NCBI RefSeq assembly: GCF_018873765.1
Contig: NC_057920.1
Location: 8,445,307 to 8,509,306, forward strand
Source: Telopea speciosissima
Taxonomy: Eukaryota; Streptophyta; Magnoliopsida; Proteales; Proteaceae
Direction of reading: 5' to 3'
Length of the DNA stretch: 64,000 nucleotides
Shown here: positions 34,101 to 39,228 of the stretch, piece by piece
Position numbering within the stretch: position 1 is the stretch's first letter
How the letters are laid out: each line of letters starts with the position of its first letter
Notes under the pieces: generated by a model
What the model saw: only the letters and a program-made list of their open reading frames with translations
The model's database searches: none
What the model was told of the DNA's origin: nothing
Position numbers and translations under genes: made by a program

Positions 34101-36998
34101 TTATAGGGTATTAATGGCAGGTCTAGGGGGTCAATATGGTATAAAAATAATAGGATTTGGGAAGGTTTTAAAATTCTGCAGTTCTGGACAGAATTGTGTT
34201 GCAGGTTTTGGGTTTTAATGGAGTGAAGGAATGGAGGGGATAAAGTGGGAGTTTGGGGTTGAAACTTGGATCGAGTGTCAACAATGATGTAAGGGATGTA
34301 TGCTGAAAGTTTGGTTTGAAACTGATGGACAGATTTGGAGTTATGGAGGTTTCCTAGTAGAAGTAGGAGAGAGGGGTAAAATTGTAATTTCAGACAATCG
34401 GCTCGGTGGATGGTGCTGAAATTTGAATCAAGTCTCTCTTAGGGTTTGAGAAAGACTTGATCAAATTTTTAGCAGATTTTAATGGTTAGATTTGGCTGGG
34501 CAGAATTCTCACGAAAATCACCTTGTATGTGACCTTCTAGAAGGAAGAAGAATAGTTGCAGAATTTCTTACTTGTTACAGGTCTTCAATGGCAACAACTT
34601 TGAAGATGAACAATGGGGTCTCCCGATCTTCACAATGCAAGGAGTCGATTGGAGATCCACCAATCCCTTCAACCTTGATATTACTCACAAGGCAACCTTG
34701 ATATTACTCACAAGGCACACTCACGATGGAGCAAAGGCAGCAACAAAGGCAGCAAGCATAAAGCTAATTTTTATTAATCAAATTCGTATACAATGCTGGC
34801 CTCCCTTACAAACTTATATAGAAGACTCAAAAATAGACTTAGACACTAAAAAGGAATGGCCTAACCTTATCCCTAATCTATTAGGCAACTTAAACTGACT
34901 AGGAAACTCAAATAGACTCAAAATAGAGTCCTAATGACTTAAAACAACTTAAACTACTTAAAATAAAGAAGATTCCCTAGTAGCCAATAGGATATAAGAA
35001 CCTCTTAGCCAATAGGATCACTTCACTTAAATTAGACCAATTGAACCAATTGGATGCAACCAATTTAAACCGGCTCAATTAAAAACACACAATAAAAACT
35101 AAGTATTGGGCTAATCCCGTATGCAACCTATGTACCCCTATTTTAGGCCCAGAAAAGTGGCCTATTACATTAGAAACCCATGGGATCAAAGGCCCAACAT
35201 GTATGTAACCCAACGCTAGACTTATTTCTAATGAAACAAGCCCTATTTGGTGATGAATCTGCATCAGGATATCTTGTCACATTATGGGCAGTAAACATGC
35301 AGGGGTGGTGGCCTACAAATGGAGGCCTGTCAATGATACCCAAAAGGCTTCTTTGTCATACCAATGTTAACCACTAAACAAAAACGTTGATTAAAGGACT
35401 CAACATGATAGGATGCCCAAGGATTATGACATAATACCAGGAATTGGTCTTGGCAACTTAAATCAAGATCAGGAAAGTGTCATGCCTAATTCATTTTTTA
35501 GAACCTAATCTCTCTCTTCTTTACTTCCCCTTCCATTTTTCATGGCTCCATCTGGTTGCAAGTGAAATGAAATTAAAACAAAATAAAAAAGGAATTTTTT
35601 CTAATAATTACCAACAACAGTTGTGTAACAAACTTATAAACTTACTAAAAATAGTAGCTAAATTAACTTCATTTTTCAACCAAATTACTCAAATTCAGAT
35701 AGGAAAACATTACATGGCCAAGGAATCGATTTGAAAAGTTTAATTCTCATTTTGGGTAATATTTTAAGTTAGTTAAACAATCAGGATTACAGAAGTATCT
35801 ATTTTCTTTCTTAAAGTTATTTCACTTTGCTTTTAACCGGAAGGATTGTGATAGTTAACTTGTCATAAATAGAACAAAAACATATGGAATGTAATCATCT
35901 CTGACTAGGTCTTGAAATATTTTGATAATTAGAATGGATGATGAGCCAACAAGACACAGTAAGAATGAAAAAGCGAAGAAGGAAAACCTTTCCAAGAAGA
36001 AGCTCCCCAGAAGGAAGAGGTACCACGAGAGGAGGGACAATCCTCCCAGGAGGAAATACCACATATAACGCACCATTAATAGCATTCAGTATCGTGTATT
36101 CCCTTCCAATCCCCAAACATATATTTTCACCACACCAGCAGATTGACTTCACCAGATCAGGAACACCAAAATCTTTCACCTCCACAAATCCCCGACCACC
36201 TATATTCAATTAGAATTAGAACCAACAGCAACTCACATAGAAAAGAGCACATCATCCAAATCCGTTTTCAGCAGTGAAATTTAGAACTTCCATAAACAAA
36301 ATGAAATCAAACTAGGGTTCAAGAAAACGTAGTAAGAATTTGCAATCTGCAATCGTAAAGCAATAGTTTAAATTATTGGCGGGAAGCAGCCCAGAATTGT
36401 TGACGGAAATGCCCTCGGCAAATCTGAAGATTTTATATTACGTTATTCAAATTCAATAACGTCAAACGAAGCCTAAAAAAAAACAAGAAAGGCACCTGGA
36501 TTGTTGGAGAATGATAACCTAAGTTTGCCCCCAAATTCAAGATAGAATTACGAAATTACCATCATGCCTGAAAATGTAGATCCTCTTCTGCCTTGCGAAA
36601 CATAAGAACCCTCTCCGATCATCCCAGGCGTAGACATTAGCACCTTTGGCTTTTGTTATAACGGCGATTGACTCAAGACTAGGAAGTCGATGAATCACGA
36701 TTGATTCAGATAGGCATAAAAGAAGCTCTCTTGATCCCGAAACTTCCATGGAGATTAAAGCTTTCTTCGAGAATCCAATCACGGTTTTCTGCAGAACATA
36801 GGGTTCCTTACGCATCCCTAAGTTTATCTGGTAATCGGAAGGTGAAGATATATCGGAAGCACAAGATTCCGGTGAATATATCATCAGAGAACCATCTGAG
36901 CAACCTACGAGAAGCTTGATACCATACGATGCAATTGCCTCGATCTTCCTCGAGGAATTATCTACGAGTATACATGAATCATACGCATTGTGAACCAT
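1007..36998 (-). CDS. VPS39: Vacuolar protein sorting protein 39 / VAM6 (HOPS subunit), 11 exons, 3' end outside window
   Basis: VPS39/VAM6 is a subunit of the HOPS tethering complex, which acts with Rab7-type GTPases in docking and fusion at the vacuole. Eleven exons on the minus strand are 36998-36560, 36199-35988, 33257-33126, 33015-32872, 31729-31617, 27517-27106, 23106-22777, 4163-3942, 3787-3545, 2708-2268 and 1105-1007. Every intron is GT-AG and every join keeps frame, giving 929 codons without a stop. The N-terminus (MVHNAYDS) matches plant VPS39. Residues about 10-300 form the CNH domain; about 310-750 the helical clathrin-repeat-like part; residues 750-929 include the conserved stretches LLSQRW and LLPRETKL. 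The remaining C-terminal zinc-finger part (about 70-80 residues expected) must lie left of position 1. Despite 18.6 kb of transposons in intron 7, no exon is damaged, so I judge the gene functional. The family call rests on strong similarity remembered from the Arabidopsis orthologue. Confidence 0.95.
1106..2267. other. VPS39 intron 10, no recognisable element
   Basis: This 1.16-kb AT-rich intron holds only short chance frames. It shows a G-rich run near 1922-1935 but no repeat or coding similarity that I can support. Confidence 0.5.
2268..2708 (-). CDS. VPS39: VPS39 exon 10 (residues 750-896)
   Basis: It encodes LHVPELALAYCDRVYE, an acidic variable region, and the conserved EVLDLLSQRWDRINGAQALK followed by LLPRETKLQ. 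Its acceptor and first bases are part of a tandem duplication (2689-3341), so an older copy of the acceptor lies about 326 bp upstream. Confidence 0.95.
2689..3341. repeat. 326-bp tandem duplication spanning the VPS39 exon 10 acceptor
   Basis: Two direct copies (about 2689-3014 and 3015-3341) share nearly all bases, including GCCAATTCGGGAACATGAAG at both starts and the run TCTCTGAGTAGGGGCCAGTG near both ends. They differ by a few substitutions and poly-A/T length. Each copy contains the last intron bases, the CAG acceptor and the first 18-20 coding bases of exon 10. Only the left copy (2268-2708) continues into the exon. Confidence 0.9.
3545..3787 (-). CDS. VPS39: VPS39 exon 9 (residues 669-749)
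   Basis: It encodes VQIYLSEVLDWYADL, QQKWDEQ and LKRLPMDALYEERA, and ends at LYVHK. The length is 81 codons, phase 0 at both ends. Confidence 0.95.
3942..4163 (-). CDS. VPS39: VPS39 exon 8 (residues 595-668)
   Basis: It encodes PLCGTDPMLVLEFSM, VLESCPTQTIELFLSG and NSYLKQHMPSMQ, directly following exon 7 in the family alignment. It ends at LQNEM before a GT donor (3941-3940). Confidence 0.95.
4164..4862. other. left part of VPS39 intron 7, nothing recognised
   Basis: AT-rich intron sequence between exon 8 and the first transposon-derived segment. No coding or repeat signal is convincing. Confidence 0.5.
4863..5100. repeat. hAT-family terminal relic
   Basis: This segment begins CAAGGTTCAAGAACTCGG, the same terminal sequence as the hAT element at 7340-12268. 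It continues with subterminal CCGAGTTGGGCCGAGATC. Its inner part (GGGCCATTTAAACACAATGG and neighbours) recurs inverted at about 26200-26280 and more weakly at 7470-7560. No matching right end with an 8-bp target duplication was found, so it is a partial copy. Confidence 0.6.
5555..6889 (+). pseudogene. copia A pol: reverse transcriptase remnant
   Basis: Frames at about 5812-6051, 6120-6452 and 6655-6889 carry RVT_2 hallmarks: WKEAMSEEM, VPVGCRWVYSIKY, KARLVAKGY, KNAFLHGDL, VCHLKKALYCLKQSPKAWF, and YIDD at the catalytic site. TRPDIAY and YTDADW then mark the transition to RNase H. Frame changes near 6050 and 6450 and in-frame stops between 6450 and 6655 break it. The frame is cut at 6889 by the LTR element and resumes after 14708. 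Confidence 0.88.
6890..7143. repeat. left LTR of element B
   Basis: Begins TGTAGAAAACCTAGGACC and ends CATATTCCAACA. It is a direct copy of 14445-14703 with roughly eight substitutions and one short indel. In the minus orientation of the element it is the 3' LTR. Confidence 0.92.
7340..12268 (-). mobile_element. 4.9-kb hAT DNA transposon
   Basis: The ends are CAAGGTTCTAAGACTCGG and, on the other strand, CATGGTTCAAGAACTCGC: imperfect terminal inverted repeats of the CA-GG hAT type. They are flanked by an 8-bp target duplication with one mismatch (CTCGCAAA at 7332-7339, CTCCCAAA at 12269-12276). The coding part (about 11132-7746, minus strand) encodes a BED-finger/DUF659-type transposase. The element sits inside LTR element B. 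Confidence 0.92.
7746..11132 (-). pseudogene. hAT transposase with BED zinc finger and DUF659-like core, nonsense-mutated
   Basis: Reading on the minus strand: a BED finger (11132-10767) with CNYCGK and a later LKQHLSG; a low-complexity linker; then the DUF659-like core (10475-9831) with LADGWTG, FMVSCNGKTVFL, VTDNGSNFKKAG and TPCAAHSIDLML; a catalytic-domain continuation (9809-9378); a piece with AYYLNPKYHYS (9356-9165); the C-terminal dimerisation-type piece (about 9011-8607); and an acidic Gly/Asp tail (8546-7746). At least two single-base stops break it: a TGA where the family expects Trp near 10495, and a TGA where Arg is expected near 9830. Whether the gaps between the later pieces are true introns is uncertain. 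Confidence 0.85.
12277..14432. other. interior of LTR element B, non-coding
   Basis: Purine-rich sequence with no recognisable gag, protease, integrase or polymerase motif in any frame. An imperfect hairpin lies near its left end (12316-12366). Confidence 0.6.
12316..12366. repeat. 17-bp inverted repeat (hairpin)
   Basis: The arms AGACATGATCAGCAAAC and GTTTGCTGATCATGTCT are separated by about 14 bases. It sits just beyond the hAT target duplication, inside LTR element B. Confidence 0.75.
14433..14444 (-). other. primer-binding site of LTR element B
   Basis: The minus strand reads TAATATCAGAGC, ten of twelve bases of the usual initiator-tRNA-Met complement TGGTATCAGAGC. It abuts the right LTR, which fixes the element's orientation as minus. 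Confidence 0.75.
14445..14703. repeat. right LTR of element B
   Basis: A direct copy of 6890-7143, preceded by the minus-strand primer-binding-like site and followed by the target duplication GGTAG. In element orientation it is the 5' LTR. Confidence 0.92.
14709..15291 (+). pseudogene. copia A pol: RNase H remnant, split by a solo LTR
   Basis: After the GGTAG duplication the copia frame resumes (GSISDKMTASRYCTS). A 136-bp solo LTR interrupts it, then VGGNLV follows, and the C-terminal RNase H block at about 14898-15308 (FCKLLWLKRLAQELGF, YCDNKIAISIAHNPVQH, TEHIEDDRYFIKEK, FTKGINSLQF, LLSKLGMYDIYS). Stops and frame changes lie between the pieces. A purine-rich tract precedes the LTR at 15292. 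Confidence 0.88.
14753..14888. mobile_element. solo LTR / TRIM remnant with 5-bp target duplication
   Basis: It begins TGTTGGGATATCCACGC and ends CCTATCA. It is flanked by CATCT on both sides (14748-14752 and 14889-14893), and removing it restores the copia reading from TGCACATCT to GTAGGTGGT. A related copy in the opposite orientation lies at about 52769-52921; both contain the block CACATCGGATATGA. The short length fits a TRIM family. Confidence 0.85.
15292..15545 (+). repeat. copia LTR shared by relics A and B
   Basis: Starts TGTTAGAGTTCATGTAG after a purine-rich tract. It ends near the CCTTCA that is soon followed by TTGGTATCAGAG, a primer-binding motif. It is therefore the 3' LTR of relic A and also the 5' LTR of the deleted copy B. 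A second copy lies at 22267 to about 22480. Confidence 0.8.
15977..16117. repeat. left LTR of element C (3' LTR in element orientation)
   Basis: Starts TGATGAAACAGATTTAGG and ends ATTACAACA, directly followed by CTCCCCCTC, the complement of a polypurine tract. It is paired with 22085-22226. Confidence 0.92.
16130..17740 (-). pseudogene. element C reverse transcriptase and RNase H
   Basis: Resuming after the inserted repeat, the minus strand encodes the reverse transcriptase (MLVAKGFTQTYWIDYQETF, WQQLDVKHAFLH, CRLKRALFGLKQSP, YVDD at the active site, LWYFLGIEVAHS), then RNase H (ITDADWAGSPDDRSSMSGY, RAMSHDICKLLWLKG, TKHVEIDHHFIKEK, DQLTDVFTKGL). Stops at several points inactivate it. Confidence 0.9.
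17742..18925. repeat. dispersed non-coding repeat, copy 1 (inside element C)
   Basis: About 1.2 kb separates copia codons ending RKGKR from codons beginning CTQHPIS on the minus strand, so it is an insertion. It starts TAATGTAGTCCTAGG and shares this start and later blocks with 33961 to about 35460 in VPS39 intron 2. It also contains a short TTAGGG-like run near 17843. It could be a solo LTR or a LARD fragment. No clean target duplication was found. Confidence 0.6.
18925..20239 (-). pseudogene. element C integrase region
   Basis: 20091-19621 carries the GAG-pre-integrase motif (LGHPPLRTLY), CDACFFSNQ, and the integrase core (LIHSDIWGPS, YFVTFIDCHSHATWVYL, VLHSDNGRKY). 19523-18925 carries the C-terminal region (SPLDVLQHP, FGCVCFAYN, RCIFVGYS, KGYKCYHSLT) up to LPIAVRKGKR. 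There are stops between the pieces, and the frame is cut near 18925 by a repeat insertion. Confidence 0.88.
20735..21622 (-). pseudogene. element C gag
   Basis: The ORF at 21622-20978 has the copia gag (UBN2-type) pattern: KLDGSNYLMWSHSCF, GYLTGDTAKP, FLQKWIFDDSLVMSFL and FSQYYLELCSMWQEL. A frame change is followed by a zinc knuckle at about 20840-20770 (CDYCGKECHTKEYCWKLHGRP spans it). The gene is fragmented and not translatable as one product. Confidence 0.88.
22073..22084 (-). other. primer-binding site of element C
   Basis: The minus strand reads TGGTATCAGAGC, the exact classic initiator-tRNA-Met complement, directly next to the 5' LTR. Confidence 0.9.
22085..22226. repeat. right LTR of element C (5' LTR in element orientation)
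   Basis: A direct repeat of 15977-16117, with a terminal A-to-T change at its outer end. The primer-binding site adjoins it at 22084. Confidence 0.92.
22267..22480 (+). repeat. second copia LTR (relic B)
   Basis: Starts TGTTAGTTCATGTAGTAAGG and is colinear with 15292-15545 (shared AAATAAGCT, CTAGGTATTCTTA, GAGTGTTTTCTTG, CCTTCATTG). It follows the last RNase H codons of relic B. Confidence 0.82.
22481..22776. other. leader-like retrotransposon scrap beside exon 7
   Basis: The minus strand near 22640-22655 reads ACATGGTATGAAAGCC, which resembles a degraded copia primer-binding region. The rest is not assignable. Confidence 0.3.
22777..23106 (-). CDS. VPS39: VPS39 exon 7 (residues 485-594)
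   Basis: It encodes REMAATLDTALIQALL and GQSSAAIELLK, within the Vps39-type helical domain, ending at IIEYLK. The next intron toward the left is the 18.6-kb intron 7. Confidence 0.95.
23107..24940. other. VPS39 intron 6, left part, nothing recognised
   Basis: AT-rich sequence with only short chance frames and no coding or terminal-repeat signal that I can support. Confidence 0.45.
24941..26394. repeat. hAT-derived repeat region
   Basis: The right edge ends ...AAGTTCTCAAACCATG at 26394, the same terminus as the hAT at 7340-12268. The subterminal part (25560-26390) carries the family's GAGATCTCGG motifs and the block shared inverted with 4863-5100. Two about 66-bp direct copies lie at about 25606-25670 and 25704-25770 (GAGACCAGTTACGAA... 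TCTCGGTTCGACC). No matching left terminus was found, so it is a partial or composite relic. No transposase is present. Confidence 0.6.
26395..27105. other. VPS39 intron 6, right part
   Basis: It contains a short imperfect direct repeat (GTCGATGGATACCTTTAACA near 26402 and GTTGATGGATATCTTGAACA near 26545). Otherwise nothing is recognised. Confidence 0.4.
27106..27517 (-). CDS. VPS39: VPS39 exon 6 (residues 347-484)
   Basis: It encodes YGHYLFDNGSYEEAMDHF and a Ser/Asp-rich variable loop, then KKMSYNTLKALVKFLQKKR. A 4.1-kb intron containing a LINE relic separates it from exon 5. Confidence 0.94.
27640..27700. repeat. dispersed-repeat scrap (SINE-like motif)
   Basis: The minus strand contains CCCAGTGCACAATGGTCCCG and GCGGGGTCTGGGGAGGGG, a motif I remember as widely scattered in plant genomes. 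The element class is not certain. Confidence 0.4.
28305..30063 (-). pseudogene. 5'-truncated LINE relic with poly-A end
   Basis: On the minus strand the end of a LINE reverse transcriptase is visible (30063-29830: IKSRVDG, LLSFAGWIVLIKSIL, GIYGLPKSTMSAMDSLFCSF). A linker (WVNWVYSYLLKHDSIW near 29700) follows, then the zinc-binding RVT-associated region (28772-28419: WLSRVFLGNTI, FGATISHIWMERNHRRW). It ends in a run of As (Ts at 28307-28320 on the plus strand). Catalytic reverse-transcriptase motifs and the endonuclease are absent. A 307-bp SMART-like element is inserted at 28944-29250. Confidence 0.85.
28944..29250 (+). mobile_element. 307-bp miniature LTR element (SMART/TRIM type)
   Basis: Two direct LTRs (28944-29069 and 29124-29250, starting TGTTGAAATTATT and ending TTCAACA/TTCCAACA, about four differences) enclose only 54 bases. 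The interior begins TGATATCAGATC, close to the tRNA-Met primer-binding site, and ends in the purine-rich GGGAGCGGGCAGG. A perfect 5-bp target duplication TGGCC flanks it (28939-28943 and 29251-29255). It interrupts the LINE relic. Confidence 0.93.
30064..31616. other. VPS39 intron 5, right part
   Basis: AT-rich. A stretch around 30450-30560 resembles dispersed plant LINE/SINE tail text (GGTTCGGCTAC and neighbours), but no element ends can be set. Confidence 0.4.
31617..31729 (-). CDS. VPS39: VPS39 exon 5 (residues 310-347)
   Basis: It encodes the start of the helical region (IVQLTASANFEEALALCK). It ends in phase 2; the split Arg codon is completed by exon 6. Confidence 0.93.
31730..32871. 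other. VPS39 intron 4
   Basis: It holds a dispersed-repeat tail near 32235-32290 (AACAACAACAACA, then CCCAACTAAATGGGGTCGGC), a motif common in plant SINE/LINE copies. The rest is AT-rich and unassigned. Confidence 0.5.
32872..33015 (-). CDS. VPS39: VPS39 exon 4 (residues 262-309)
   Basis: It encodes the end of the CNH domain (IRSLHAPYPLVQTIAL ... LFPVPIGAQ). The length is 48 codons, with a CAG|GTAAAT donor. Confidence 0.93.
33126..33257 (-). CDS. VPS39: VPS39 exon 3 (residues 218-261)
   Basis: It encodes DNIGVFVDQNGKL and the end of a CNH blade (PYAVALLPRYIE). The length is exactly 44 codons. It is separated from exon 4 by a short 110-bp intron. Confidence 0.93.
33676..33704. repeat. ATTT microsatellite
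   Basis: About seven ATTT units in VPS39 intron 2. Confidence 0.85.
33961..35460. repeat. dispersed non-coding repeat, copy 2 (VPS39 intron 2)
   Basis: It starts TAATGTAGTCCTAGATAGG, matching copy 1 at 17742, and shares TAGGAGCCAA, the TAGGGTTAGGG-type run and the later block ACTTAAACTACTTAAAA. Its right edge is approximate. No coding content is recognised. Confidence 0.55.
35988..36199 (-). CDS. VPS39: VPS39 exon 2 (residues 147-217)
   Basis: It continues the CNH domain (GRGFVEVKDFGVPD, then SICWCGENICLGI, PSGELLLGK). The AG acceptor is at 36201-36200 and the GT donor at 35987-35986. It follows a 360-bp intron and precedes a 2.7-kb intron. Confidence 0.93.
36560..36998 (-). CDS. VPS39: VPS39 exon 1 (residues 1-146)
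   Basis: This exon starts at the ATG of MVHNAYDS and encodes the first part of the CNH beta-propeller, including the conserved stretch AVITKAKGAN followed by WDDRRGFLCF. It ends in phase 1 at a GT donor (36559-36558). The start is preferred because the plant family begins with the same residues. Confidence 0.95.
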
Positions 36999-37440
36999 TT
37001 CTTGTTCTCTCCGCCTCTCCTTCCGAAAGGATGAACTGTTACCGTCTGCCTTGTCTCTCGATCTCCCTCGTTGTCTTCTTCTCGGCGTCGGCGGAGTCCG
37101 AGAAATCTACTACGACGTCCCGCGTCACTGACTCAATAATAGGCTTCTCAATTTTCGTTGTCGCGGGTCCCTCCGTCCTCTTTCCTTTTGAGGACCTGAG
37201 GACATGTGGCGCAATGTGGCGCAATCGCTTCAGAGTTCTACCAACATGTGAGAACGTAACGGCTTGAAACCAATAAATAAAGGGAACGGTTACCTGATCT
37301 GGCAGTCTGAGCTGTGTTTGGAGTTTGGACGTCGAGAATAGAAAAAAAAAGGATGAAGAACGCTAACCGGTCGCGCCGGGATCCGGCTCTTCTCTAGGGA
37401 GCCAGCGCCCAAGGAGTGCCCAGGGGAGCATGAGTCCGGT
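36999..37440. promoter_or_regulatory. upstream region of VPS39 (promoter inferred by position)
   Basis: This is sequence directly 5' of the VPS39 ATG, more GC-rich than the introns. No TATA box or other motif is clear enough to name; the label rests on position alone. Confidence 0.4.
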
Positions 37441-37554
37441 GAATCTTCAGGTATGTGAGTGTACGTGGAGTCGTTCAGATGGAATATTCTCATAGGTTGG
37501 ATTCCATTTGAACGATTGTGAGTCATTTGCGTACACTCAAATACGTGAAGATTC
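37441..37554. repeat. foldback element (MITE-like)
   Basis: The arms GAATCTTCAGGTATGTGAGT... and its reverse complement ...CAAATACGTGAAGATTC (about 45-50 bases each, imperfect) surround a 17-base loop. Confidence 0.75.
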
Positions 37555-37695
37555 CTCGCTCACCGCATCCAAAGGCTGGGCTAGGTTGCACACATCTCGA
37601 TGTGCACCCAGTCAACCATCGGCATGTGTGCGGTAGCCCAATGGTTGGATGCTCCCTAAGCACTCCTTGGAGGGGAGCTCAATCCATCATGCAAT

Positions 37696-37833
37696 GCGGC
37701 CTGTACTTGCACCTAGAGTAAGTCGCACATGAAATGATCGGTGCGGTGCACCCCCTTGGAAAGGCGGAAAGGATCAGGGGGTACATCGATCATTTCATGT
37801 GTGGCTGTGTTTGAGCATAGGTACATGCCACGC
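37696..37833. repeat. foldback element (MITE-like)
   Basis: Imperfect inverted arms centre on GCACATGAAATGATCG and CGATCATTTCATGTG and extend outward to GCGGCCTGTACTTGC and GGTACATGCCA. Confidence 0.72.
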
Positions 37834-38196
37834 TAGATGACCAGTTAATGTTCCTTTTTCCCTAGGAAAATAAAAGATTTTTTTTGCTTAGAATGATTGA
37901 AAAAACAAAGGGAAAAATATGGATATGTATCGATTAGTATTGATATATAATTTTAAATATGGTAAATTATAGATCACCCCTGATTTTAAAAAAAAACTCA
38001 AATCACCCCCTCTATAGTAATGGTGTTAGTCTGTTATTAGTTATTGGTGTAAAATGACTATTTTACCCTTGTATTAAAATATTAGAATTAAATTTACAAT
38101 ACTATCCTTCCTTCATCGTCAACCTAAAATACCCCACCCTTTCCCTGCAACTCCGCTGGCAGCACCCCCACCACCACCGCCACTGCCGCCTCTGAT

Positions 38197-38390
38197 TACC
38201 GAGCATATTGTCCGGCATCAGTTCCTTTCTTAGCCCATGAGCCAACCCCATCAGCAACACCAAACACTTGCTGGTCTTCACAGATGAAGTGAGCATCTTC
38301 CCCTTCACGTTTAAATAGAGTCTCACCTGCAAGGTTGCTACAACCATAGAGCACCACTGGTTTCCCTCCCAATCCTGGAGGGTACAATAA
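38197..38390 (-). pseudogene. captured fragment of a PP2C-family protein phosphatase
   Basis: The minus strand encodes GEDAHFICEDQQVFGVADGV then GSWAKKGTDAGQYAR, the first conserved block of plant PP2C phosphatases of the At4g16580 type. That block includes the metal-binding Asp of the ADGVG motif. Upstream residues (LGGKPVVLYG) may be transit or linker sequence. Both ends stop abruptly, at the RPL10 copy and at a low-complexity GCC/ACC run, so only about 65 codons are captured. Confidence 0.8.
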
Positions 38391-39027
38391 TGGAAGCCTC
38401 TTTGTGCACGTACCCCTCCACAAAACCCCATTGCTCCCAAACCCTAAACCTTACTGGTGTTTTAGCTAGACCGCTCTTCAGACCGAGAACCTCTTGGCGG
38501 ATCACCCACAAAACCACTCAATCCCATCTATTTACTGCGCTATCAGCCGAACCAAGAAAGAAGAAACAGTGGAAACTGTCAAGAAGGAGTTGGAGAACAG
38601 CTACCTCCTTGCTGGAATCAGCTACAAAGGCCTCACGGTGCAGCAATTTCAAGATCTCAGGAAATCGTTACCGGAATCCGTGAAGCTTGTCGTTGCGAAG
38701 AATACACATGTCGGTAAGGCCATCAAAGGGACTCCATGGGAAGCTCTCAAGCCTTGCATGAAAGGCATGAATGCTTGGATATTTGTTCATATTGAAGAGA
38801 TCCCTGGAGCTCTCAAGCCGTACAGAGATTTCCAGAAAGAGACGAAGTTGGATGCTAATGACTTCACTAGGGCGGTGTTTGAGGGAAAGTTCTATGGGCC
38901 ATTCAATTTCAAAGCCCTAGAACAATGCCGACAAGGGCAGAAATTTACTCGAAGTTGCTGGGATCGCTTCAGAAATTTACTCTCTTTCTTCTCTCCGGTG
39001 AAGTTCAGCTTGAGACTGAGTTGCAGG
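38390..39027 (+). pseudogene. truncated, frameshifted copy of plastid 50S ribosomal protein L10 gene
   Basis: The ATG at 38390 opens a transit-peptide-like segment rich in Ser, Thr and Arg. One base appears lost near 38545; the L10 body then reads in another frame: ISRTKKEETVETVKKELEN, YLLAGISYKGLTVQQFQDLR, VVAKNTHVGKAIKGTPWEA, LKPCMKGMNAW, DFTRAVFEGKFYGP. A second frame change occurs near 38920 (MPTRAEIYSKLLGSLQ in another frame), and similarity stops about 50 residues before the usual C-terminus. L10 anchors the L7/L12 stalk of the plastid ribosome; this copy cannot make it. It runs head-to-head with the PP2C fragment inside the outer Mutator-like element. Confidence 0.88.
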
Positions 39028-39228
39028 TGAGGAATAGAATGGTGTGAGGAAGAAGATAGAATTTCGGGTTTTTATTTACAAGGGTAAAAATGTAAATCAA
39101 CACTGATCAAGGGTAGTTTAGGGATTTAAATTTATTTAATTGGGTGACATCATCACTTAACAGCATAAAACTAACGTCCAGTGACTAATTTGGAATTTTG
39201 GGATCTAAACTAGGGGTGATTTAAATTT

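Noticed and set aside
37290..37720. open frames at 37290-37526 and 37518-37721 as small genes
   Set aside because: They run through foldback elements with inverted repeats; translations show no recognisable family.
38390..39027. functional plastid RPL10 gene
   Set aside because: Two frame changes, missing C-terminal part, and location inside a Mutator-like element argue for a dead captured copy.
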